A DNA stretch of 25,456 nt from DASYRM01 sp035646375 (GTDB lineage: Bacteria; Acidobacteriota; Vicinamibacteria; Vicinamibacterales; UBA2999), in contig DASRPM010000105.1 of NCBI GenBank assembly GCA_035646375.1, positions 1-25,456 on the forward strand. Reading direction: 5' to 3'. Below, piece by piece: positions 12,986 to 19,944 of this stretch; within the stretch, counting starts at the first letter, position 1; each line of letters starts with the position of its first letter. The translations under genes and the position numbers were made by a program. Below the pieces are notes generated by a model. It made no database searches and was not told the DNA's origin. It saw nothing but the letters and a program-made list of their open reading frames with translations.

Positions 12986-14443
12986 GAAGGGAGAGCTCTC
13001 GTTCTCTCTCGGCGCGACGTGCTGCGCCGCGGGGCGTGCGCGCTGGGCGCCGCGACGCTGCCGTTCGCGACGCGTGCCGCTGAGGTGAGCCCCGTGATGG
13101 CGACTCTCAGCGACTACATGGCGGCGGCCAGGGATCGCGCGCTGCCGGGCCCGATCGTCGAGCACGCGGCCCATCACGTGCTCGACACCGTGGCGGCGAT
13201 GATCTCGGGCGCGGAGCTGCCGCCGGGCCGCGCGGCGCTGGCGCTGGCGCGCGCCGAGGCGGGTCTCCCGGTCGCGACCGTCGTGGCCTCGGGCACCGCG
13301 ACCGGCGCGGTAGACGCCGCCCTCGTCAACGGCGTGCTCGCGCATTCGGACGAGACCGACGATTCGCACGGCCCCTCCCAGTCGCATCCCGGCGCCTCGA
13401 TCGTGCCGGCGGCGCTGGCGATGGGGGAGCAGCTGGGCATCAGCGGCCGCCATTACCTGCGTGCGGTCACGCTTGGCTACGACGTGGGCACGCGCCTGAC
13501 GATGGCGCTCGGCGGCCCGGCGTTTCGCGAGTCCACGCGCCGGAGCACGCACGCGCTTGCCGGGACGTTCGGGTCGGCGGCCGCGGCAGGCTGCGCCGCC
13601 GCGTTCGACCCCCGGCGCATGCGCTGGCTGCTCGACTACGCGTCGCAGCAGGCGGGCGGGTATGCGGTGTGGGGCCGCGACACCGACCACATCGAGAAGG
13701 CGTTCGTGTTCGGCGGCATGCCGGCGCGCAACGGCGTCACGGCGGCGCTCCTCGTCCGCGCCGGCTGGAACGGTGTGGACGACGTGTTTTCTGGCGTCGA
13801 CAACTTTTTCCAGGTGAACGCACCCGCCGGCGATCGTTCGGTGCTGGTCAACGGGCTCGGCCAGCGCTTCGAGGTGGCCAATACCGACATCAAGAAATGG
13901 AGCGTCGGCTCGCCGATCCAGGCGCCGCTCGACGCGCTGGAGAGCCTGCGGAAGCGGCGGCCGTTCAGCGCCGCCGACGTGACGGGCGTGACCGTGCGGC
14001 TGGCGCCGACCGTGGGCGCCGTGGTGGACAACCGCGACATGCCCGACATCTGCCTGCAGCACATGATGGCGGTGATGCTCCTGGACGGCACCGCGTCGTT
14101 CAAGGCCTCGCACGACAAGGCGCGCATGCAGCAGGCGGCGGTGCTGGAGCAGCGCAAGAAGGTGCGCTACGTGCCGGACGAGACGTTGGCGAAGCTGCTT
14201 CCCGTGAGGGTGGCCATCGTCGAGGTGATCCTGGCGGACGGGACGCAGCTCACCGACCGCGTCGAAGCCGTGCGCGGCACGCCGCGCAACCCGATGACGC
14301 GCGCGGAGATTGTCGCCAAGGCGCGCGATCTCATCGGCCCCGTGCTCGGATCATCGCGCGCGAGCGCGCTCATCGACGCGCTGCTCACGCTCGACTCTCG
14401 GCCGGACGTGCGAAGCCTGAGGCCTTTGCTGCAGCGTACGTAG
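12959..14443 (+). CDS. MmgE/PrpD family protein with a Tat signal
   Basis: MmgE/PrpD proteins include 2-methylcitrate dehydratase and related iminodisuccinate epimerases. The body shows family features: a helical N-terminal domain with HHVLDTVAAMISG, the ALVNGVLAHSDETDDSHGPS active-site segment, SHPGASIVPAALAMGEQ, then the C-terminal alpha/beta part with VANTDIKKWSVGSPIQAPLD. Unusually, the N-terminus has a twin-arginine motif SRRDVLRRGACALGAATLPF ending in ATRA, predicting export of the folded protein. No ATG precedes this motif. Possible starts are GTG at 12959, 12968 or 12977, each beginning one unit of a 9-bp tandem repeat; 12959 is used here, giving 494 residues. The substrate is unknown and assignment as propionate-pathway PrpD is not justified, since no prpB or prpC is near. 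Confidence 0.88.
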   Translation: MGRVGGVGGEGRALVLSRRDVLRRGACALGAATLPFATRAAEVSPVMATLSDYMAAARDRALPGPIVEHAAHHVLDTVAAMISGAELPPGRAALALARAEAGLPVATVVASGTATGAVDAALVNGVLAHSDETDDSHGPSQSHPGASIVPAALAMGEQLGISGRHYLRAVTLGYDVGTRLTMALGGPAFRESTRRSTHALAGTFGSAAAAGCAAAFDPRRMRWLLDYASQQAGGYAVWGRDTDHIEKAFVFGGMPARNGVTAALLVRAGWNGVDDVFSGVDNFFQVNAPAGDRSVLVNGLGQRFEVANTDIKKWSVGSPIQAPLDALESLRKRRPFSAADVTGVTVRLAPTVGAVVDNRDMPDICLQHMMAVMLLDGTASFKASHDKARMQQAAVLEQRKKVRYVPDETLAKLLPVRVAIVEVILADGTQLTDRVEAVRGTPRNPMTRAEIVAKARDLIGPVLGSSRASALIDALLTLDSRPDVRSLRPLLQRT

Positions 14444-14471
14444 AGGCGCACCTTCAGGTGGCCCAGGGGCC

Positions 14472-14533
14472 AGGGCGGCCTGAAGGCCGCCCTCTACACC
14501 GCCGGGCCGGGCTGAAGCCGGCCCCCACGCACG
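14472..14533. repeat. Paired GC hairpins between convergent genes (terminator-like repeat)
   Basis: AGGGCGGCC (14472-14480) pairs with GGCCGCCCT (14485-14493) around TGAA. A second stem, GGGCCGGGC with GCCGGCCC (14504-14524, one bulged base), is followed by CCCACGCACG. Layout and tail repeat those at 4713-4773. The convergent location fits a bidirectional terminator. Confidence 0.65.
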
Positions 14534-14537
14534 AGTT

Positions 14538-15533
14538 CTAGTCGATCTTGATCCGCTTGCGGAACTGCTGGTTCTCGTTGCAGATGAACTCGATCAGCTC
14601 TTCGTCGGCCGTGATGCGCTGATCGACGCGCACCGTCCACGGCTTCGTGTACGCCTTTGGATCCTCGACCGTCGTGTCGATGATCAAGCGGCCGAACGTG
14701 GGGCGCCTGAAGCGCTCGGTGAACTTGGCCTGCTGGCTGTAGGGGCTGCCGTTCACGTCGAGCCAGCCGTCGTACGGGCCGTCCTCGGCGCCGCGGAGGT
14801 TGTTGGTCTCGACCACCAGCGTGTCGCCTTCCCACCGGCCCACCGAGTAGCCGTACCACCACGGCTGCGGCTCGCCCTGCGGCGGCAGCGGGCGCCCGTC
14901 GAGATAGATGTGGCGCAGGCCGTAGTTCGCCTCGTACTCGATCAGGATCAGCTGCTTCGTCTGGATGATCTTCCGCGGCTGCGGCTGCTGGTGGAACTGC
15001 AGGAAGCCCATCGGAAAGCACATCGCGTCCGGGTTGTCCTTGGCCTTGTCCACCTCAAAGCGCTGCTTGCGAATGGCCAGCGCCCACGGCGTGTAGGGGA
15101 GGCCGCCTTCGATGTTGCCGCCGGCCTCGAAGAAGGTGGCGACAGGAGGACCGGTCGGATCGAAGGGGAACGGCGCCGTCGCGGGCTCGAGCGAGACGCC
15201 GCCGCGACCGCCGCCCGCGCCGACGCCCTCCGTGGGCTGACCGCCGGGAATGCCGCCGCGGGCACCCGGCGCTCCGGGTGCGGCTGGTGCGCCGGCGGCC
15301 GCACCGGCGGCGCCGCGCCCGCGTCCCCGCGCGGGTCCGCTGTTGGCGCGCATCCACACGCCGGTGAAATCGATCTTTCCGTCGGCCGTCCGAGGCGTCG
15401 GCGCGTCGTAGTTGATCCCGCCCTGTGCGGTGCGCGGAATCGACGGATCGCGGAATTTCGGCCACTGGGCGGCCACCGACACGGAGCCGGCCACGACGGC
15501 GACGGCAAGTGCGAGCGAGGCGGATCTGTTCAT
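14538..15533 (-). CDS. Exported protein of unknown function with collagen-like linker
   Basis: The 331-residue product has a signal peptide (MNRSASLALAVAVVAGSVSV, then AAQ). Residues 45-60 contain TPRTADGKIDFTGVW, a motif I recall at the start of many uncharacterised exported proteins of Acidobacteriota and Proteobacteria. Residues 66-112 are a Gly/Ala/Pro/Arg-rich low-complexity insert with collagen-like triplets such as GAPAAPGAPGARGG. The C-terminal two thirds are conserved-looking: RHIYLDGRPLPPQGEPQPWW, then YGYSVGRWEGDTLVVETNNL, then KFTERFRRPTFGRLIIDTTV and EDPKAYTKPWTVRV. This suggests a beta-rich lipocalin-like fold, by impression only. No catalytic motif is clear. No good Shine-Dalgarno precedes ATG 15533. 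Confidence 0.87.
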   Translation of the reverse strand: MNRSASLALAVAVVAGSVSVAAQWPKFRDPSIPRTAQGGINYDAPTPRTADGKIDFTGVWMRANSGPARGRGRGAAGAAAGAPAAPGAPGARGGIPGGQPTEGVGAGGGRGGVSLEPATAPFPFDPTGPPVATFFEAGGNIEGGLPYTPWALAIRKQRFEVDKAKDNPDAMCFPMGFLQFHQQPQPRKIIQTKQLILIEYEANYGLRHIYLDGRPLPPQGEPQPWWYGYSVGRWEGDTLVVETNNLRGAEDGPYDGWLDVNGSPYSQQAKFTERFRRPTFGRLIIDTTVEDPKAYTKPWTVRVDQRITADEELIEFICNENQQFRKRIKID

Positions 15534-15578
15534 CTCGTCATCGTATACGACGGTGACATCCCCGCCTTTACCGCCGGG

Positions 15579-15779
15579 TCAGCGCTTCTTCGAGGCTGCT
15601 TTTCTCGTGCTTTTGCGTGGGACCTTCGCGCCCTTCGCGCGCGCCTCGCTCAGGCCGATGGCGATCGCCTGCTTGCGGCTCTTCACCTTGCGGCCCGAGC
15701 CGCTCTCGAGCGTGCCGCGCTTGCGGCGGCGCATGGCGGACTTCACGGTCTTCGACGCCGAACGCCCGTACTTCGCCAT
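15579..15779 (-). CDS. DUF6496 small basic protein
   Basis: The 66-residue product is very rich in lysine and arginine. MAKYGRSASKTVKSAMRRRK, then RGTLESGSGRKVKSRKQAIA and IGLSEARAKGAKVP match my recall of the DUF6496 family almost end to end; the tail RKSTRKAASKKR is histone H1-like. It has no signal peptide or membrane segment and probably binds nucleic acid, though this has not been shown to my knowledge. Such genes often lie beside stress-response genes. No Shine-Dalgarno is visible; the preceding small ORF ends only 4 bp upstream, so translation may be coupled. Confidence 0.85.
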   Translation of the reverse strand: MAKYGRSASKTVKSAMRRRKRGTLESGSGRKVKSRKQAIAIGLSEARAKGAKVPRKSTRKAASKKR

Positions 15780-15783
15780 CGGT

Positions 15784-15969
15784 TCAGCTTGTCGTGAGTG
15801 CCGACACCGCGAGCACGACCCCGAACAGGTCGCGCGTGAGATTGCCCTTGGAGCCGCGCGCGACCAGCCAGAGGAGGAGCGAGCACGTGGCCACCGACAC
15901 GACGTCGTAGGCGGTGGTCGCCGCAGTCGCGACGAAGGCGAGGAGTCGGCCGTCGGTCAGGAAGGTCAT
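15784..15969 (-). CDS. Possible small membrane protein
   Basis: An ORF of 61 residues from ATG 15969 encodes a hydrophobic segment (LLAFVATAATTAYDVVSVAT then CSLLLWLVA), a short basic loop RGSKGNLTRD, and a second hydrophobic stretch LFGVVLAVSALTTS. This fits a two-helix inner-membrane protein. It ends 4 bp before the DUF6496 start on the same strand, supporting a two-gene unit. Against it: no ribosome-binding site and no family recognised. The same frame stays open up to 16218, but that upstream part has no signal or domain character. Confidence 0.4.
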   Translation of the reverse strand: MTFLTDGRLLAFVATAATTAYDVVSVATCSLLLWLVARGSKGNLTRDLFGVVLAVSALTTS

Positions 15970-16206
15970 AGGCAGTCGAGTCGGCCGCGGTGGCGGCGTC
16001 GCGTGCCTGAGCGCAAAGCGGATGCCAGCGTGGTTGCGTTGGATCGCTCCCGTTGACGCAAGCTCGGGCGGCGTGTGCAGGAAATCTTTGCAGTTCGACC
16101 GAGCAAGAGTTTCAAGCCTGGCGAGCGCTGCTCGGGCGCCGCCGTCGCGCCCTGTGGCATGTCGCGTGCTTCCTCGGGTGAGCATCCGCACAACAGCAGG
16201 ACTGGC
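15970..16206. other. Intergenic region with no recognised gene
   Basis: This 237-bp divergent gap between the small membrane ORF and the SRPBCC gene contains no convincing ORF, tRNA or strong hairpin. It presumably holds promoters for both directions, but no box stands out. Confidence 0.5.
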
Positions 16207-16926
16207 ATGCAGGCACACGCACTCGCGACGTATTCCTCGACGTCTTCCACGATCGGCGGCACGTCACACGAGCTCGAACGCTGGGCCGGCGTGGCCATGG
16301 CGACGGCGGTCGTCGCGTACGGGCTGAGCCGCCGCTCGTTCTCCGGCGTGGCCCTCGCGGCCGCGGCGGCGCCGCTCGCCTATCGGGGTGTCACCGGCGA
16401 ATGGCCCGGCTTGGCGAACGGCATGGCCGATACGCGCGTAGCACTGGCGGGCGACCGCGGCATCCACGTGCGCGACGCCATCCGGCTCGAGGTGCCGCTC
16501 GAGGCCGTCTATGGTTTCTGGCGCCGCCTCGAGAACCTGCCGCGCTTCATGACCCACCTGCGCGAAGTGCGCGACCTGGGCGGTGGGCGCTCGCACTGGA
16601 TCGCCGACGGACCGGCCAATGTTCCCGTGGAGTGGGACGCCGAGATCATCAACGAGGTCCCGAACAAAGTCATCGGGTGGCGATCGATCGCCGGCTCGGA
16701 CATCGCCACCGCCGGATCGGTGCACTTCTCCACCGCACGGCAGGGGCGCAGCACGCAGGTGTCGGTGAACCTGCAGTACGCGGCGCCGGGCGGCCGCGCG
16801 ACGCGGCTGCTGGCCTTCGTGCTCGGCCGAGACCCCGCGCACATGATTCGCGAGGACCTGCGGCGCGTGAAGCAGCTGCTCGAGGCCGGCGAAATTCCGC
16901 GCGCCGCGAGAGGAGCCGAGGCATGA
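16207..16926 (+). CDS. SRPBCC (START-like) domain membrane protein
   Basis: The 239-residue product starts at ATG 16207 with AGGA about 8 nt upstream; an in-frame ATG at 16159 lacks one. Residues about 27-62 hold two short hydrophobic helices (AGVAMATAVVAYGLSRRSFS and GVALAAAAAPLAYRGVTG), like a DUF2892 membrane hairpin. Residues about 80-225 form the SRPBCC fold: HVRDAIRLEVPLEAVYGFWR, then RLENLPRFMTHLREVRDLGG, then VPVEWDAEIINEVPNKVIGW. The final helix is HMIREDLRRVKQLLEAGEIP. The hydrophobic cavity of this fold binds lipids or aromatic ligands; the ligand is unknown here. The stop codon overlaps the next start (ATGA), so it is translationally coupled to the zinc dehydrogenase, a pairing I recall from many soil bacteria. 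Confidence 0.92.
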   Translation: MQAHALATYSSTSSTIGGTSHELERWAGVAMATAVVAYGLSRRSFSGVALAAAAAPLAYRGVTGEWPGLANGMADTRVALAGDRGIHVRDAIRLEVPLEAVYGFWRRLENLPRFMTHLREVRDLGGGRSHWIADGPANVPVEWDAEIINEVPNKVIGWRSIAGSDIATAGSVHFSTARQGRSTQVSVNLQYAAPGGRATRLLAFVLGRDPAHMIREDLRRVKQLLEAGEIPRAARGAEA

Positions 16927-18116
16927 AAGCGGTGTGCTACTACGGCAAGGAGGACGTGCGGGTCGAGACCGTCCCCGACCCCGAGATCCTCAACCCTCGC
17001 GACGCCATCATCCGCGTCACCGCGACGGCCATTTGCGGCTCCGACCTGCATATCTACGGCGGCTACATCCCGACGATGCAGAAGGGTGACGTGCTCGGCC
17101 ACGAGTTCATGGGCGAGGTGGTGGACGTGGGGCGCGAGAACCGCCGCCTGAAGGTGGGCGACCGCGTGGTCGTGCCGTTCACGATCGCCTGCGGCCAGTG
17201 CTTCTTCTGCAAGGAGCAGCTGTGGTCGCTCTGCGACAACTCGAACCCGAACGCGTGGATGGCCGAGAAGCTCTATGGCTATTCGGCCTCGGGCCTTTTC
17301 GGCTACTCGCACATGTATGGCGGCTACGCGGGCGGCCAGGCGGAGTATGTGCGTGTCCCGTTTGCCGACGTCGGACCGCTGCGTGTGCCCGACTCCCTGC
17401 GTGACGACCAGGTGCTCTTCCTCTCCGACATTTTTCCCACCGGCTACATGGCGGCGGAGAACTGTCAGATCACGCCGGGCGACACGGTGGCGGTGTGGGG
17501 GTGCGGACCGGTGGGGCAGTTCGCGATCCAGAGCGCCTTCCTGCTCGGCGCCGAACGGGTGATCGCCATCGACCGCTTCCCGGAGCGGCTGGCGCTCGCG
17601 AGCTCCTTCAGCAAAGCCGAGGTGCTCGACTACTCGAGGGTGGACGTGCCGGATGCGCTGCGCGAGCTCACCGGCGGCCAGGGGCCCGATGCGTGCATCG
17701 ACGCCGTCGGCCTCGAGTCGCACGGTACGACGCTCGACGCCTGGTACGACCGCGCAAAGACGTCGCTGTACCTGGCTACCGACCGCCCGCATGCGCTCCG
17801 CCAGGCGATCACCGCGTGCCGCAAGGGTGGCATCGTGTCGATTCCCGGCGTCTATGGCGGCTGGCTGGACAAGTTCCCGCTCGGCGCCGCATTTGCCAAG
17901 GGGCTGACGCTCAAGATGGGGCAGACGCACATGCACCGCTACATGCCGCGGCTGCTCGATCACATCGAGCGCGGCGACATCGACCCGTCGTTCATCATCA
18001 CACACCGCGTGGGGCTCGAGGACGCGCCCGAGATGTACCAGACGTTCCGCGATAAAGAGGACGCTTGCGTCAAGGTGGTGATGACGCCAGGCACTCGCAC
18101 CCACGTTGTCGCCTAA
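16923..18116 (+). CDS. Zinc-dependent alcohol dehydrogenase (FdhA-like MDR family)
   Basis: The 397-residue product has AGAGGAG upstream of ATG 16923. Catalytic zinc ligands are Cys38 in AICGSDLH and His60-Glu61 in LGHEFMGEVVDVG. A structural zinc loop CGQCFFCKEQLWSLCDN carries four cysteines. The Rossmann fold begins at VAVWGCGPVGQFAIQSAFLL and is followed by VIAIDRFPERL, whose aspartate suggests NAD preference. The FLSDIFPTGYMAAE and QITPGDTVAVWG segments and the length resemble glutathione-independent formaldehyde dehydrogenases and related threonine-dehydrogenase-like enzymes. It oxidises an alcohol or hydrated aldehyde in the cytosol; the exact substrate is not decidable. It is coupled to the SRPBCC gene and convergent with the isochorismatase gene, 5 bp away. 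Confidence 0.95.
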   Translation: MKAVCYYGKEDVRVETVPDPEILNPRDAIIRVTATAICGSDLHIYGGYIPTMQKGDVLGHEFMGEVVDVGRENRRLKVGDRVVVPFTIACGQCFFCKEQLWSLCDNSNPNAWMAEKLYGYSASGLFGYSHMYGGYAGGQAEYVRVPFADVGPLRVPDSLRDDQVLFLSDIFPTGYMAAENCQITPGDTVAVWGCGPVGQFAIQSAFLLGAERVIAIDRFPERLALASSFSKAEVLDYSRVDVPDALRELTGGQGPDACIDAVGLESHGTTLDAWYDRAKTSLYLATDRPHALRQAITACRKGGIVSIPGVYGGWLDKFPLGAAFAKGLTLKMGQTHMHRYMPRLLDHIERGDIDPSFIITHRVGLEDAPEMYQTFRDKEDACVKVVMTPGTRTHVVA

Positions 18117-18117
18117 G

Positions 18118-18145
18118 AGCCTCAGGCCCTGAGCCTCAAGCTCGT
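18118..18145. repeat. Heptad-repeat array B, overlapping a coding end
   Basis: Units AGCCTCA (18118), GGCCCTG (18125), AGCCTCA (18132) and AGCTCGT (18139) follow a 7-bp period. The array starts one base after the dehydrogenase stop and runs into the last codons of the isochorismatase gene (SLRLRA). Confidence 0.55.
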
Positions 18146-18694
18146 GGATGGCGCGGTACGCGCGCCGAGCAGCTCCTCCATCGTGGTGAGCGCGCGCCGC
18201 AGCGCGGCCGGCGACTTGGCGCCGATGCAGTCGCGCGGCACGTCGAGCCGGTACTCGCGCATGTAGGCGTCGGCAGCGGTGAAGAGCACGCAGTTGTCGG
18301 CGGCGAACCCGGTCAGCACGATCCGCTGTACGCCGCCGAGCCGCAGCATCGTATCGAGCGGCGTCTGATAGAACCCCGACAAGGTGGCCTTGAGAATCAC
18401 GTGGTCCGTGGGGCGCGGCGCCAGCAGGTCCACGATCGGCGCTCCCGGCATGTCCGGCTGCCGGCACCGCTCGATCAGTTCGTGCGCGTCCGAGCGCCAC
18501 CGTCCGAGGTTGTCGTTGACGTAAACGACCGGCACGCGGGCGCGCGAGGCTCGTTCCCGCAGCGCCGCGATGGCGCGGGCGACGCCCAGGCTGCGGCGGG
18601 CGAATGCGGCGCCATCCGGAAAGTCGAACGGGTTGATGGTGTCCACCAGCAGCAGGGCCGTGCGCGCTTTAGGAAACCGCGAGCGTGTGGGCAT
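18122..18694 (-). CDS. Isochorismatase-family cysteine hydrolase
   Basis: The 190-residue product carries the family's catalytic triad: Asp18 in ALLLVDTINPFDFP, Lys102 in HVILKATLSGFYQTPLD and Cys135 in TGFAADNCVLFTAADAY. The core alpha/beta fold is complete (about 8-185). Such enzymes hydrolyse amides or vinyl ethers, for example nicotinamide, N-carbamoyl compounds or isochorismate; the pocket here does not identify one. It lies 10 bp downstream of the HhH-PHP gene on the same strand, so both probably share an mRNA. The last residues, SLRLRA, are encoded by an intergenic-type heptad repeat, suggesting the C-terminus was altered by repeat invasion. Confidence 0.93.
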   Translation of the reverse strand: MPTRSRFPKARTALLLVDTINPFDFPDGAAFARRSLGVARAIAALRERASRARVPVVYVNDNLGRWRSDAHELIERCRQPDMPGAPIVDLLAPRPTDHVILKATLSGFYQTPLDTMLRLGGVQRIVLTGFAADNCVLFTAADAYMREYRLDVPRDCIGAKSPAALRRALTTMEELLGARTAPSTSLRLRA

Positions 18695-18704
18695 GGCTCA
18701 GCAC

Positions 18705-19856
18705 CTAATGCACGCACGCCCCGGAAGGGCGGCGTTCTCTCAGCCACGCGAGGAGCCGCTCCGCCGGCCAGCAGTTCACGATGCGCTCGGGCGGGATGCC
18801 GGCCAGGCGCGCGTGTGCGAGCGCGGTCTCGGAATAGACCAGCTGCGACGTGGCATGCGCGTCGCTGTCGAGCGCGAACAGGCACCCGGCCGCGAGCGCA
18901 CGCTCGGCCAGCGAGAAGTCGAGGTCCTGGCGCGACGGATCGCCGTCGATCTCCACCGCCACGCCGCGTTCGGCCGCCGCGGCGAACACCACGGTCCAAT
19001 CCGCCACCACTCCCGCGCGGCTGCCGGTGATGCGCCCGCGCGGATGCGCCAGCACATGAACACCGGGCGTGGCGATGGCAGTGAGCAGGCGCTCGGTCTG
19101 GTCGTCGCTGCGCCGCAGCTTGGAGTGCGGCGCCGCCAGAACGAGCTCGAAACAGGCGGCCTCGTCGGGGGACAGGTCGAGGCGGCCGTCGGCGCCGATG
19201 TTGGCCTCGATCCCTTTGATCAACCGGAAGCGGCCCTCGTAGCGCTCGTTCAGGCGCGCGATCGCCTCGTGCTGCGCGGCGGCCTCGGGCATCGACATGC
19301 CGCCCGCAATCTTGAGCCCGTGCGAGTGGTCGGTTACGGCCGCGTGCGTGTAGCCGCGCGCCAGACAGGCCTCGACGATCTCCGCGAGCGACGGCGCGCC
19401 GTCGCTCCACTCCGAATGCATCTGCAGGTCGCCGCGATAGTCCGCCGGCGCCGGTCCGCCGAAGCGCGAATCGCGCAGGATGCGCAGCACTTCGGCGCGG
19501 CTCAGGAACTGGCCGCGCAGGCCCCGGCGCCGCGTGATGTCGGCCGCCTTGTCGCTGCGCGCCACGGCCGCTTCGACGGTGGGTGAGGCGCCGCTCTCCA
19601 GCACCTCGAGGATGACGCGCTCGGAGGCGGGGCCGATTCCTGGAATGCGCGCGAGCCGCCGTCCAGGGCCTGCGAGGCGCGTCAGCGATTCCTCGAGCGC
19701 CAGCACGGCCGCCGCGGCCCGCTTGTAGCCGAACATCTTGGGCTCGGACGTCTGCGCGTAGGCGAGGTCCCGCAGGAATCCCGCAGCCACGGCGTTGACG
19801 TCCGCGAAGCGGCGAAGCGGGACGATAGATGCGGCGTCGTCGGACACGGTAGGCAT
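18705..19856 (-). CDS. Helix-hairpin-helix plus PHP domain phosphoesterase, PolX-like but without polymerase palm
   Basis: The 383-residue product has an N-terminal PolX-type helical region (about 15-90): FLRDLAYAQTSEPKMFGYKR, then the DNA-binding hairpin LARIPGIGPASERVILEVLE. A connector precedes a PHP domain (about 138-383) that closely resembles that of bacterial PolX: RGDLQMHSEWSDG, AAVTDHSHGLKIAGGMS, VHVLAHPRGRITG, GVAVEIDGDPSRQDL and FALDSDAHATSQL. These histidines and aspartates form the trinuclear metal site of a phosphoesterase or 3'-5' exonuclease. A full PolX is about 570 residues, with a nucleotidyltransferase palm between these parts; the palm motifs are absent. Inference: a DNA-targeted nuclease or phosphatase in repair. 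It is divergent from the FAD-Rieske gene. Confidence 0.92.
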   Translation of the reverse strand: MPTVSDDAASIVPLRRFADVNAVAAGFLRDLAYAQTSEPKMFGYKRAAAAVLALEESLTRLAGPGRRLARIPGIGPASERVILEVLESGASPTVEAAVARSDKAADITRRRGLRGQFLSRAEVLRILRDSRFGGPAPADYRGDLQMHSEWSDGAPSLAEIVEACLARGYTHAAVTDHSHGLKIAGGMSMPEAAAQHEAIARLNERYEGRFRLIKGIEANIGADGRLDLSPDEAACFELVLAAPHSKLRRSDDQTERLLTAIATPGVHVLAHPRGRITGSRAGVVADWTVVFAAAAERGVAVEIDGDPSRQDLDFSLAERALAAGCLFALDSDAHATSQLVYSETALAHARLAGIPPERIVNCWPAERLLAWLRERRPSGACVH

Positions 19857-19944
19857 GGCGACTCAACCTCTGAAGGTGCAATCGCAGTACCGAGGCGCCG
19901 CTCGTCGGCCGGGCCGTGGCAACCTGCTTGCTTCGTCACAGGGC

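Noticed and set aside
12122..14113. Long minus-strand open frame opposite the PEBP and PrpD-like genes
   Set aside because: The composition is Arg/His-rich and crosses two well-supported plus-strand genes and their gap.
12959..14443. Assignment as 2-methylcitrate dehydratase PrpD of propionate metabolism
   Set aside because: No prpB, prpC or regulator is nearby, and the Tat signal argues for another role.
15970..16206. A tRNA gene suggested by a GTTCGA-like stretch
   Set aside because: No acceptor stem or anticodon arm could be folded around it on either strand.
16509..18500. A 663-codon minus-strand frame opposite SRPBCC and dehydrogenase genes
   Set aside because: It has no recognisable domain and overlaps genes with intact motifs on the plus strand.
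19855..19944. Extended start of the FAD-Rieske protein at ATG 19855
   Set aside because: It would overlap the divergent PHP start codon, remove the promoter gap and add 30 atypical residues without a ribosome-binding site.
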